Source: Candidatus Electrothrix communis | Lineage (GTDB): Bacteria > Desulfobacterota > Desulfobulbia > Desulfobulbales > Desulfobulbaceae | Direction of reading: 5' to 3' | Length of the DNA: 64,000 nucleotides | Assembly: GCA_030644725.1 (NCBI GenBank) | Contig: CP130629.1 | Coordinates: 62,001 to 126,000 of the forward strand | Shown: positions 23,261 through 31,364 of the stretch, piece after piece | Position numbering within the stretch: position 1 is the first letter of the stretch | Layout of the letters: every line of letters starts with the position of its first letter | Made by a program: the position numbers and the translations under genes | The notes under the pieces: generated by a model | Told to the model about the DNA's origin: nothing | Seen by the model: the letters and a program-made list of their open reading frames with translations, nothing else | The model's database searches: none

Positions 23261-24172
23261 CTACTGCCGTTTCTTCTTGGCAAACATCGCCGCTTCCATA
23301 CCTGCCACACATCCTTCGCCCACAGCCTTGGCCATCTGGTACGGAGGGCCGACAATATCTCCGGCAGCATAGATACCAGCAATGTTTGTTTCCTGCTGAC
23401 GATTGACGTTGATATACTTGAATCGTTCCGTGTCCAGCATCACCCCGACCTGGGTAGCCAGCTCAAGCGCACCCTTGGAACCGAGTTCGATGAACACCCC
23501 GTCCGCCTTGATCTTTTTACCGCTCTTCAGAAGGACTTCTTCCACCTTGCCTTGCCCGATGATCTCCTGCACCCAATCACCGCTGTGTAGCTCAACATCG
23601 CTGGCATGGAGTTTGGTCAGCATGGCCTCGGAGCCTTGCAGCTCTTCCGCAACCAGATAGACCTTGGCCGCATAATCCAGCAGAGTCAGGGCTCCGTCAA
23701 TGGCCGCGCTTTGATTACCGACCACCATTACGGTGTCGCCCCGGTAGAAGTTGGCATCGCAATCAACACAGTAGCTGACCCCCATCCCTCCAAGCTCTTT
23801 TTCTCCAGGCACAGAAAGCTTGTTCTTGGAAACCCCCATTGCAAAAATCAGGGTCCGGCTTTTGACGGCATCGCCGCTTTCCAGTTCCAGGGTGAAGAGT
23901 TCATCCTCTCCTTGGGCAATTTTCAGGACATCATCGGGTCGCATGTCCGTGCCGAAACGCTCAAGCTGGCTTATGCCAGCTTCCAGCAAGTCCTTGCCGT
24001 CTGTGACGCCGCTGATGCAGGCATAATTTTCCACATGCGCCCAATAGATGGCGCTGTTTTCAATCCGTCCCAGGAGGAGGACATTGGTTTTTTTTCTGGT
24101 TGCATGAATGGCCGCCTGGATACCTGCCGGGCCTGCGCCGATAATAACAACATCATAGATTGCATCCGACAT
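23261..24172 (-). CDS. Thioredoxin reductase-like FAD/NAD(P)-dependent oxidoreductase
   Basis: 303 residues. It has the FAD-binding VVIIGAGPAGIQAA near the N-terminus, the redox-active pair in SYCVDCDANFY (CxxC), an NAD(P) domain starting VMVVGNQSAAIDGALTLL, and the FAD closing motif GIYAAGDIVGPPYQMAKAVG. The layout is that of low-molecular-weight thioredoxin reductase. The pair is CVDC where classical TrxB has CATC or CAVC, and the NADPH loop reads GNQSAA and not GGGDSA, so the partner and pyridine-nucleotide preference may differ from standard TrxB. It is a single gene, divergent from tolQ. Confidence 0.85.
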   Translation of the reverse strand: MSDAIYDVVIIGAGPAGIQAAIHATRKKTNVLLLGRIENSAIYWAHVENYACISGVTDGKDLLEAGISQLERFGTDMRPDDVLKIAQGEDELFTLELESGDAVKSRTLIFAMGVSKNKLSVPGEKELGGMGVSYCVDCDANFYRGDTVMVVGNQSAAIDGALTLLDYAAKVYLVAEELQGSEAMLTKLHASDVELHSGDWVQEIIGQGKVEEVLLKSGKKIKADGVFIELGSKGALELATQVGVMLDTERFKYINVNRQQETNIAGIYAAGDIVGPPYQMAKAVGEGCVAGMEAAMFAKKKRQ

Positions 24173-24536
24173 GGAGACCTCCGCTTGTCATTATGGATGT
24201 TTTTCTTTGTTTTTTCAGTGAAGATTTAACCCTCTGAAAAAAAATGAAAATAATTTACTTGATTTTGTTTTGAGTTATGTACACTATATTGAGTTCAGGG
24301 TCGACATAATTATCAGAACCCGTTATACTCTTTTTAAGTTTTTTTGAGACGAATAATGGGTAAAGTTGCTCTGATTTTATCTTCTTGAGTTCCTGTAAGA
24401 CCGCGCATCTTCAATCTGTTTTAACGATAAAAAGAGAGGTTGTTTTTTTTGTTGCGTTGTCCATGGTCGATAGTAGGCTGGGGTTGAACAGTATCACTGA
24501 TTATGGCTGAATGAACTGATCAGTAGGAGTGAATTT
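24173..24536. other. Divergent intergenic region before tolQ, possible promoter
   Basis: This 364-bp AT-rich stretch separates the reductase (minus) and tolQ (plus). A candidate promoter is TTGATT at 24259-24264 with cactat 17 bp further; the -10 match is poor, so confidence is low. The tolQ ribosome site TAGGAG is at 24523-24528. I see no small gene or repeat. Confidence 0.35.
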
Positions 24537-25229
24537 GTGAATCTTTCTGTGTTCAGCATGATGGCGCATGCCGGTTTGGTGGTGAAGCTGGTTATGCTTG
24601 TCCTGCTCATTTTTTCTGTACTTTCTTGGTGGATTATTATTACCAAGTATATTTTGTTTTCAAGGGCCCGCTATGCATCGGAAGATTTTTTGGCGGACTT
24701 CTGGGAGTCCAAGACCCTGAATAATGCCTATGAGGCTGCGCAAAATTTTACGCTCAGTCCAGAGGCCTCCGTCTTTGTCTCGGGTTTTAACGAGCTGCGT
24801 AAGCTCAGTGCCGCCCGCAGCGAGCGGAACAAGGCGGAAACGCTGCAAGGTAAGTTGGCTTCTATGGAGAACCTGAAAAGGGCGATCCGCAAGGCCCAGT
24901 TAGTGGAAACTGATCGGCTGGAGCGTTCTCTTGCCTTTTTGGCCACAACAGGGAGTGCAACCCCCTTTATCGGTCTTTTCGGAACGGTGTGGGGTATCCT
25001 GACTTCATTTCAGGAGATCGGGGCGCACGGGTCAGCCTCTTTGGCAGTTGTTGCTCCGGGTATTGCCGAGGCCTTGGTCGCCACCGCAGCAGGATTGGCT
25101 GTGGCCATCCCGGCGGTTATTTTTTATAACTTTTATTCCAATAAATTGGCTGGTTTTGAATCGGATATTGAGAATTTTTCTTTTGATTTTTTAAATCTGG
25201 TTGAACGTGATATGCTGTCAAGAGAGTAG
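24537..25229 (+). CDS. tolQ: TolQ, inner-membrane proton channel subunit of the Tol system
   Basis: 230 residues from a GTG start with TAGGAG 8 nt upstream. It has three transmembrane segments (residues ~15-37, ~138-160, ~172-195) and the MotA/TolQ/ExbB core: LAFLATTGSATPFIGLFGTV, WGILTSFQEIG, APGIAEALVATAAGLAVAIPAV. With TolR it forms the proton-motive-force-driven motor that energises TolA for outer-membrane constriction at division. It is the first gene of tolQ-tolR-tolA-tolB-cpoB-like. ExbB is the alternative name, but the following TolA- and TolB-like genes decide for TolQ. Confidence 0.92.
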   Translation: MNLSVFSMMAHAGLVVKLVMLVLLIFSVLSWWIIITKYILFSRARYASEDFLADFWESKTLNNAYEAAQNFTLSPEASVFVSGFNELRKLSAARSERNKAETLQGKLASMENLKRAIRKAQLVETDRLERSLAFLATTGSATPFIGLFGTVWGILTSFQEIGAHGSASLAVVAPGIAEALVATAAGLAVAIPAVIFYNFYSNKLAGFESDIENFSFDFLNLVERDMLSRE

Positions 25230-25299
25230 CGGCGGCGTATCCAGGAATTTTTCCGGTGTAGCTGACAATATTCATTTATCACTGATTGATATTTTATCT

Positions 25300-25390
25300 G
25301 AAAGTACCGGCGACTCCTTTGAGTCGCCCGCCCAACTTTCATGTTTTGTTATCCCTCCCCGGAGGGGAGGGATGGGGGTTTATTTCTTAT
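25300..25390. repeat. Nested-hairpin interspersed element, copy 1
   Basis: gaaagt (25300-25305) pairs with actttc (25335-25340), and inside it gcgactc (25310-25316) pairs with gagtcgc (25321-25327). A second hairpin, ccctcccc with ggggaggg, occupies 25353-25371. It forms the leader of tolR. A second copy at 32981-33069 keeps the pairings with compensating base changes. Confidence 0.75.
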
Positions 25391-25808
25391 GGGACCTTCC
25401 GGTGGGAGAGGCCGAAAAGGCCTGGTAGCGGAGATCAATGTGACCCCACTTGTGGATGTCATGTTGGTGCTGCTGATTATCTTTATGGTGACAGCCCCGA
25501 TGATGACCCAGGGGGTGGATGTTGATTTACCGAAAACCACGTCGAGGGCCCTGCGCCAGCAGGAAGAACCTATGGTGGTGGAGATAGACAAGGAAGGGAA
25601 AATTCACCTGGGGAAAATAGAAGTGCATCTGGCTCTTATGCGGCAGGAACTGGAAAAAATGCCCCAGGAGAAAAAGAAAGAACCGATCTATCTGCGGGCG
25701 GATGAAAAGATTTCTTACGGTCTGGTGGTTAAGGTGATGGCCCAGATAAAGCAGGCCGGTTTTGAAAAGTTGGGTATGGTGACCCAGCCGGACAACAAGG
25801 AGAAATAA
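25389..25808 (+). CDS. tolR: TolR (ExbD/TolR family)
   Basis: 139 residues from ATG 25389; an upstream in-frame ATG (25341) lies inside a hairpin repeat and would add non-conserved residues. After a short basic N-terminus comes [20 protein letters not shown], the single transmembrane helix with the proton-path aspartate of the ExbD/TolR family. The periplasmic domain follows ([20 protein letters not shown]). It works with TolQ as the motor stator. The tolQ-tolR gap is 159 bp and is filled by the nested-hairpin element, which is unusual for this operon and could affect their relative expression. Confidence 0.9.
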   Translation: MGPSGGRGRKGLVAEINVTPLVDVMLVLLIIFMVTAPMMTQGVDVDLPKTTSRALRQQEEPMVVEIDKEGKIHLGKIEVHLALMRQELEKMPQEKKKEPIYLRADEKISYGLVVKVMAQIKQAGFEKLGMVTQPDNKEK

Positions 25809-25836
25809 GAGATTTTTCAAAAAGTAAACCCCCTTT

Positions 25837-25930
25837 TTTCGGTACAGGATTGTAGGGGCAGGCCCCTGTGCCTGCCCGTTTACTCTACAGCACGGGGACG
25901 TTCAGGGCGAACACAGGGGTTTACCCCTAC
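25837..25930. repeat. MITE-like short interspersed repeat, copy B
   Basis: Same element as 23141-23238: left flank ttcggtac, core gtaggggcaggcccctgtg, internal cacggggacgttcagggcg and right end cccctac. It lies in the tolR-tolA gap, is transcribed with the operon, and is open in the tolA frame. Confidence 0.8.
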
Positions 25931-25945
25931 GGCATTGAAGAAACA

Positions 25946-27259
25946 GTGAAGAAGACAAAGAACGGCTTGTACATCGGTGATACTTGGGAGACGTTTCTGG
26001 CGCAGCGGGATCGCCTGCCCAACTGGAAAATTCCCCTGAGTATAGCGGCTGTTCTTCATCTTGTTGTTTTTACGGGTGCAGCTGTTCTCCCGGATGTCGG
26101 TAAAAAGTTTGAGCCGGATAATGTCATCACTATTGATCTGCTTTCCTTGCCTTCGGGTGGCCCGGCTGGGGTAGCTGCACAGCCGGTGGCGCCCCGCAGT
26201 AAGAAACAGAAGGCGGCTCCCCAACAGCCCAAGGCTGCTGAGGCTGTTGAGAAAGTTGTCCAGAAAGCTGCTCAGGTGAAGGCTGAAAAAACGACAGAGC
26301 TGGCCGCTCCTGAAGTTGAAGAGGTTGCGGAGGTGGCAGAACCAACCCAGATTCTTCCTGTTGTTGCACCGAAAAAAAAATTGAAAGTTGTGACGAAGAT
26401 TGTACCCAAATCGGCAGCCCCTCCTGAGCCGATTGCTCAGGCCAAATCCGTATCACTTCACCCGTTAAAACGAAAGAAAAAGATCGCTGAAGATATTCGG
26501 CTGGCTGAGGTGAAGGAGCGAGTAAAACGAGAAAAACAGCAAGCGCAACAAAAACTCCAACAAGAGCGGGAGCAGCTTGCTGCCTCGGAAAAAAAACGCC
26601 TTGTTGCAGAGGGGAAGAGAGAAAAGGCTGCTGAGCAGGAAAGAAAGCTGGCTACCCGCAAGAAAAAGCAGCAGGCCGCAGAAAAGAAAAAGAAGCAGGC
26701 TGATCAGCAGCGAAGAAAGAGAGAAATCTCCGAAGCTGGGCGTTTGGCTCGGCAGGCAGAACAGGCTGCGGAACAGGCTCGTCTTGAAGCTGCCCGAGCG
26801 AGAAAGGAGTACGCTTCTGTGGCCCAGGCGGTTTCTGACCTCAATACCCCGTTGGTGTCCAGTGACTCCGGTTTTTCCTCAGGCGGGTATAGTGAAGGGT
26901 ATGGCGGATCAAGCGGACGAGAGAGCGGTGGGTACGGAGGTCATGGGAGCGAGCGGGTGAATCCGGCCGTGCTCAATCAGTATGCCGCATCGCTGAACGG
27001 CCGGATAAGCAGCCATTGGCAGCTGCCTGAAACAGTCAAAACAAAGCCTCATCTCAGGACCATGGTGGCTCTGACCCTTCGTCGGGACGGTTTCATCAAG
27101 GATATGCGGATTGAGCGGGAATCCGGGGACAGTTTTTTTGATCAATCGGTGATCAAGGCTCTGCGGAACGCAGCACCTTTTCCTGGTTTTCCCGCTCTTA
27201 TGAATCAGCGCACCCAGGAATTTGTGTTGAATTTCACCCCGCAAGGCCTGGCTCTATGA
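25946..27259 (+). CDS. tolA: TolA-like TonB-domain protein
   Basis: 437 residues from GTG 25946. The same frame is open back to a GTG at 25868, but those 26 codons are read from the inserted repeat. A transmembrane helix (IPLSIAAVLHLVVFTGAAVL) is followed by a long Ala/Lys/Glu/Gln-rich helical region (DIRLAEVKERVKREKQQAQQ and onward), as in TolA domain II. A Gly/Ser-rich linker and a C-terminal TonB/TolA domain (LNGRISSHWQLPETV, LTLRRDGFIKDMRIERESG, FDQSVIKALRNAAPFPGFP) end the protein. It should span the periplasm and couple TolQR to TolB and outer-membrane partners. Position between tolR and tolB supports the name. Confidence 0.87.
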   Translation: MKKTKNGLYIGDTWETFLAQRDRLPNWKIPLSIAAVLHLVVFTGAAVLPDVGKKFEPDNVITIDLLSLPSGGPAGVAAQPVAPRSKKQKAAPQQPKAAEAVEKVVQKAAQVKAEKTTELAAPEVEEVAEVAEPTQILPVVAPKKKLKVVTKIVPKSAAPPEPIAQAKSVSLHPLKRKKKIAEDIRLAEVKERVKREKQQAQQKLQQEREQLAASEKKRLVAEGKREKAAEQERKLATRKKKQQAAEKKKKQADQQRRKREISEAGRLARQAEQAAEQARLEAARARKEYASVAQAVSDLNTPLVSSDSGFSSGGYSEGYGGSSGRESGGYGGHGSERVNPAVLNQYAASLNGRISSHWQLPETVKTKPHLRTMVALTLRRDGFIKDMRIERESGDSFFDQSVIKALRNAAPFPGFPALMNQRTQEFVLNFTPQGLAL

Positions 27260-27328
27260 TTTTTTTTCAGCGTAATTTTGAGCGCGGTTAATAACCCTTG
27301 TTTTTTGTTTTTACTCACTTCTTCTGAT

Positions 27329-28639
27329 ATGCATGTAATGAACCTTTTTCAATCCCTGCTTCGTCGTTGTGTAATTGCTTCACTTATTATGGTGAATGTC
27401 TTTTTTTTCGTCTCCGGCGCTTCTGCGGAACGGATTTATCTGGATATTGCTAGCTCCGGGGTGCGCAAGCTCGTTGTTGCTGTCCCCTCTTTTGTCGATG
27501 CCTCAGGTGATCAGAATACAGCAACAGGTCGGGATCTTGCCCGGTTGATGGAGGAGGGGTTGCGGTTTCACGGATTTGTTCGGATCCTGGATTCCCATCG
27601 TTATGAAGGACAACGCAGGCCGGACTGGCGCGGGCTTGGTGCGGATTACGTTGTTATGGGTAAGTATACGCTGGCAGGAGAGCGGATGACCGTTTCCGGG
27701 AGTCTGTTTGATGTCGTGAGCGGTGATACGTTTTCTGCAAGAAATTATAAAGGAAATTCAGGGCAGCGAGAAAAAATAGCTTTGCGCCTTGTTGATGCGA
27801 TGGTTGAGGAGTTTACTGGTGAGCCGGGAGTTGCCGGAAGTTCAATCGCCTTTGTTTCCGATAAAACCGGGAGCAAGGAGGTCTATATAGCAGATGTGTT
27901 TGGTAGGCATGTCCGTCAGATAACGCGACATGACCATCTCTGTGTCTCTCCACGCTTTACTGCGGACGGAACTCGACTTGCCTATACCTCCTACCACCGG
28001 GGCAATCAGGACCTTTATCTGACGGATCTGGACCAGAATAAAAAGACTCGTACGCTATCCAGGCGCAGAGGAATGAATCTGGCCCCTGCATTTTCACCGG
28101 ATAACCGGACTGCTGTAGTCACTTTGAGTAAGGACGGTAATCCGGATCTCTATCTCATGGATATGGAAGGGAACATCATTAGGCGTCTGACAAGGCGAGC
28201 CGGGATCAATGTTTCGCCTTCGTTCTCCCCTGACGGCAGGGCCATATGCTTTGTTTCTGATCGGAGCGGTAAACCGCAGGTCTATATTATGGATCTACAA
28301 ACCATGCAGGTGCAACGCCTAACCTTTAAGGGGAGAGAGAATGTTGAGCCTTCATGGTCACCTCGGGGAGATAAAATAGTCTATACCCACCTTGCCGAAG
28401 GGCGGTATCATATTTATACTATCCCTGTCAGTGGCGGGTCCCCTACTCGAATAACCTCAGGTGCCAGGAGTTGTGAATCACCGACCTGGTCTCCTGATGG
28501 CAGGTTGATAGCTTTTTCCCAGGAAGTAAATGGAAAAGTTGAGATTTACGTTGTTCAAGCCAACGGAGAGGGGATGCGTCCCCTGTTCGCCTTGGAGGGG
28601 AACCAGTCCTATCCGCGTTGGTCTCCTCGTTTGTATTGA
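27329..28639 (+). CDS. tolB: TolB, periplasmic beta-propeller protein
   Basis: 436 residues from ATG 27329 (ATG 27338 also possible; the frame upstream to a TTG at 27278 is not conserved). A signal peptide ends near SGASAE. An N-terminal domain (KLVVAVPSFVDASG, GLGADYVVMGKYTLAGERMT) precedes WD40-like TolB repeats: SPRFTADGTRLAYTSYHRGN, PSFSPDGRAICFVSDRSGK, PTWSPDGRLIAFSQEVNGK and SYPRWSPRLY. TolB interacts with Pal and TolA in outer-membrane maintenance. It follows tolA by 69 bp. Confidence 0.93.
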   Translation: MHVMNLFQSLLRRCVIASLIMVNVFFFVSGASAERIYLDIASSGVRKLVVAVPSFVDASGDQNTATGRDLARLMEEGLRFHGFVRILDSHRYEGQRRPDWRGLGADYVVMGKYTLAGERMTVSGSLFDVVSGDTFSARNYKGNSGQREKIALRLVDAMVEEFTGEPGVAGSSIAFVSDKTGSKEVYIADVFGRHVRQITRHDHLCVSPRFTADGTRLAYTSYHRGNQDLYLTDLDQNKKTRTLSRRRGMNLAPAFSPDNRTAVVTLSKDGNPDLYLMDMEGNIIRRLTRRAGINVSPSFSPDGRAICFVSDRSGKPQVYIMDLQTMQVQRLTFKGRENVEPSWSPRGDKIVYTHLAEGRYHIYTIPVSGGSPTRITSGARSCESPTWSPDGRLIAFSQEVNGKVEIYVVQANGEGMRPLFALEGNQSYPRWSPRLY

Positions 28640-28702
28640 GCCCGGTTAATGAAAAATACGAGAAAAAACTTTTAACTCAGCTGTACATATAAGGAAAGAA
28701 AT

Positions 28703-29959
28703 ATGAAAAAAATAAAAACTATTGCGTTTGCCGGTTGCTCGGTTCTCCTGCTCTGCCAATGCGCAAGTGTGGATGATGTGCGAAGGTTGAATTATCAGCT
28801 CCGCACCATGAATCAGAAAGTTAAAGATGTAGAATCAAAAACGAAAAATCAGGTATTGAAACGGACAGCCGAGTCTTCCAGTCAGCTGGACACTGTGGCC
28901 GAAGAAACTCGTGAGTTGCGGACAATAACCGAGGAAAATTTAGAAGCGATCACTCGGATGAGAGAGCAGGATGCGCAAAAGATTACGGAGCTTGAAGAGG
29001 CTTTGCAACAGCTGCGGCGAGAAAATCAGCAGATCCGCTTGGAAAGTGATGAGATTCGCTCGGAAAATAGTCAGGTTCGCTTGGAAAGCGGTCAGGTTCA
29101 ACAAGAAAATGAACGGCTTATTCATTCGCTTGAAGGGAAAATTAATAAATTATCCGGTAATATACAGCGATTAAGTCAGGCTCGGGTGTACGCAGCAGAA
29201 AAAAAGGCGCGGCAGGCGGCTGATCGGGCGGAAAAGGCCAAGAGAAGGGCCGTGGTGGCGGCGCAAACCCGACCGAGCGAAAAGACAACCTTGCTGCCGA
29301 GTAATAGAAAGGTTCGGAAAAATTATGGGACAGTGGTCGATACCGTGCCGCAGCACCAAACCCAGTTGAGGATTAATCAGCCGATTGTTAATGCTTCTCG
29401 ACCAACGATTACACCGGAGAGGCAAAAAAGAGTCGTGAGCTCGTCTCGCCAGCAGCCTCGCCAGCACATGCAGGTACAGCAGGTACGGCAGGTGCAACAG
29501 GAACAGCAAGTAGAACAGGTTCAAGAAGTACAAGAAGTACCCATTCGGCAGCAATCACCTGTTGTGGAATATCCGCCGCAGAACCCGGATATGGAAGGGA
29601 GTTTGCTTGAGCAGGGTATTTCTCAGTTTAAAGGCAAAGAGTACAAGACAGCGTATAAAATTTTCGAGCAGGTTCTTGCTGGTCGTCCTGCGAGTGATCA
29701 GGCCGCCAAAACCTTGTATTTTATGGGAGAGTGCCTTTTTAATCTGGGTGAGTATGATCTGGCCATTCTTGATTATCAAAAGGTGATCTCTAATTACAGT
29801 AGAAATCCACATAGTTCTGCGGCATTACTGCGCCAGGGGATGTCGTTTGAAAAATTGACCGACCATGAGACCTCCAAGATCATCTATACGAAGCTGATCG
29901 CAGATTATCCGAACAGTAGAGAGGCCGGGGTGGCCCGGCAGCGTCTGGAAGGATTGTAA
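28703..29959 (+). CDS. CpoB/YbgF-like lipoprotein with coiled coil and TPR repeats
   Basis: 418 residues. The N-terminus (MKKIKTIAFAGCSVLLLCQC) is lipoprotein-like, with Cys20 followed by AS; the residues before it (LCQ) are an imperfect lipobox. Residues ~25-160 are a long coiled coil with repeated RLES-type units, then a Gln-rich basic linker. Residues ~300-418 are three TPR-like repeats in the YbgF arrangement (LLEQGISQFKGKEYKTAYKI, LYFMGECLFNLGEYDLAILD, ALLRQGMSFEKLTDHETSKI). This fits CpoB, which links peptidoglycan synthesis to Tol activity. It occupies the place where pal usually lies, directly after tolB. Confidence 0.78.
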   Translation: MKKIKTIAFAGCSVLLLCQCASVDDVRRLNYQLRTMNQKVKDVESKTKNQVLKRTAESSSQLDTVAEETRELRTITEENLEAITRMREQDAQKITELEEALQQLRRENQQIRLESDEIRSENSQVRLESGQVQQENERLIHSLEGKINKLSGNIQRLSQARVYAAEKKARQAADRAEKAKRRAVVAAQTRPSEKTTLLPSNRKVRKNYGTVVDTVPQHQTQLRINQPIVNASRPTITPERQKRVVSSSRQQPRQHMQVQQVRQVQQEQQVEQVQEVQEVPIRQQSPVVEYPPQNPDMEGSLLEQGISQFKGKEYKTAYKIFEQVLAGRPASDQAAKTLYFMGECLFNLGEYDLAILDYQKVISNYSRNPHSSAALLRQGMSFEKLTDHETSKIIYTKLIADYPNSREAGVARQRLEGL

Positions 29960-29971
29960 AAGAGTACGCTG

Positions 29972-30730
29972 TTGTCTGGAAATAAACGTGAAAAAAAACG
30001 TTTAGATCAGTTGCTGGCCGAACGTGGGCTGGCCGTTGATCTGAAAAAGGCACAAGCCCTGATCGGGGCAGGTCAAGTCATTGTCAACACCAGGAGTGAT
30101 TATAAGGCGGGGAGCCTTGTTCCGAAGGACAGTGAAATTCGGCTGAGGAAAAGCTCTGCTTTTGTCAGTCGAGGTGGGGAAAAACTTGCTGGCGGTCTCA
30201 AACAGCTGGCAATTGATCCAACGGGCTGGATATGCGCTGATATCGGTTGTTCAACCGGCGGGTTTACGGATTGCCTGCTTCAGCGGGGGGCAGTCCGTGT
30301 CTATGCCGTGGATGTGGGATACGGCCTGCTGGCCTGGAAGCTGCGGCAGGATGAGCGGGTTATCCTGCATGAACGGACAAATGCTCGTTACCTGACCCGG
30401 CAACATATAGCGGAGTCTCTGGATTTGGCTGTCCTGGATGCTTCGTTTATCTCATTGCGCTCTTTGCTCCCGCCGCTGCTTCCCCTGTTTGGTTCGGTTG
30501 TGCGCATACTGGCCCTGGTGAAACCGCAGTTTGAGCTTGCTAAAGGCAAGGTCGGGGACGGGGGCGTTGTGTGGGAGAGTCAATTGCATAAAGAGGCTAT
30601 TGATTCAGTGAAACAATGTGCTGAGGAGCTGGGGCTGAGCTGTAGAGGGGAAGTGGCTTCGTCTATCTGTGGGGCCAAGGGGAACCAGGAGTTTCTCTTG
30701 TATTTTACAGGTACCTTACAGAGCTGCTGA
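29972..30730 (+). CDS. tlyA: TlyA family rRNA (cytidine-2'-O)-methyltransferase
   Basis: 252 residues from a TTG start 12 bp after the preceding gene. The N-terminal ~60 residues are an S4 RNA-binding domain (RLDQLLAERGLAVDLKKAQA). The rest is an FtsJ-like methyltransferase: FVSRGGEKLAGGL, CADIGCSTGGFTDCLLQRGA with the SAM motif, YAVDVGYGLLAWKLRQD, and LALVKPQFEL. Family members methylate 16S and/or 23S rRNA; some are annotated as hemolysins. Cotranscription with the tol genes is likely from the short gap. Confidence 0.92.
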   Translation: MSGNKREKKRLDQLLAERGLAVDLKKAQALIGAGQVIVNTRSDYKAGSLVPKDSEIRLRKSSAFVSRGGEKLAGGLKQLAIDPTGWICADIGCSTGGFTDCLLQRGAVRVYAVDVGYGLLAWKLRQDERVILHERTNARYLTRQHIAESLDLAVLDASFISLRSLLPPLLPLFGSVVRILALVKPQFELAKGKVGDGGVVWESQLHKEAIDSVKQCAEELGLSCRGEVASSICGAKGNQEFLLYFTGTLQSC

Positions 30731-30800
30731 AAATGTAGAGAGTAATGAGAGTAGAGAGAAAACCCTGAAAAAGAAATATGGTAAAAATAAGGAGAATCTA

Positions 30801-31271
30801 ATGCGATACCGAACTCTTAAGGAGGGCGTGAGAGTCTGTGTTTTAACAGCAGCGCTGGCAATAATGCTGAGCGGAGTCGCCACTGCTGCTGACTTTGTAT
30901 CAGTCGTGAAAGACGGGGTCAATCTTCGTTCCGGCCCGACCACCAGCCATGAGGTCCTCTTTCAACTGCCCGCAGGCTATCCGCTGAAGGTGCTGGAGCG
31001 GGATAAAAAGTGGATTAAGGTCAGTGATTATGAAAACGATAAGGGGTGGATTTATGCGGGTCTTGTTTCCAAAACTCCTTATGTTATTGTGAAAGCTGAT
31101 GAAGGTAATGTTCGATCTGGCCCCGGTACAACCTACGATAAGATAGGGAAAGTGGTTCGTGATGTTATCCTAAAAAAGGTGGATACGGAAGGGGATTGGT
31201 TCAAGGTTAATCATCCTGAACTGACCGGTTGGATATATCGCAATCTTGTCTGGCCCAGAGAAGCAAGCTGA
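30801..31271 (+). CDS. Secreted protein with two bacterial SH3 domains
   Basis: 156 residues from ATG 30801 with AAGGAG 7 nt upstream; the longer frame to 30669 overlaps tlyA. The signal peptide ends near VATAAD. Two SH3b domains follow: VKDGVNLRSGPTTSHEVLFQ ending GWIYAGLV, and VKADEGNVRSGPGTTYDKIG ending TGWIYRNLVW. Such domains bind peptidoglycan or proteins in the periplasm. It follows the Tol cluster and may serve the cell envelope. There is no catalytic domain. Confidence 0.87.
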   Translation: MRYRTLKEGVRVCVLTAALAIMLSGVATAADFVSVVKDGVNLRSGPTTSHEVLFQLPAGYPLKVLERDKKWIKVSDYENDKGWIYAGLVSKTPYVIVKADEGNVRSGPGTTYDKIGKVVRDVILKKVDTEGDWFKVNHPELTGWIYRNLVWPREAS

Positions 31272-31364
31272 TCAGAATGATGGTTCTTCAAGTGAAGTTC
31301 GCTGGTAACTGAGCAGGGAGAATATCGGAGAGAATGGCAGCTGGAGTCGACATGGGAAAGGATA

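Noticed and set aside
23158-23372. 66-residue plus-strand ORF MPARLYSTGTF...
   Set aside because: It is translated from the interspersed repeat and runs antisense into the reductase gene; the same peptide start appears at the other repeat copy.
24537-25808. Naming tolQ/tolR as exbB/exbD
   Set aside because: The following genes are TolA-like, TolB and CpoB-like, which fits a Tol operon and not a TonB transport operon.
29459-29545. Possible short tandem repeat (caggta/caagta units) in the CpoB-like gene
   Set aside because: It encodes a Gln/Val-rich linker within an intact frame, so it is a coding low-complexity stretch and not a CRISPR or VNTR array.
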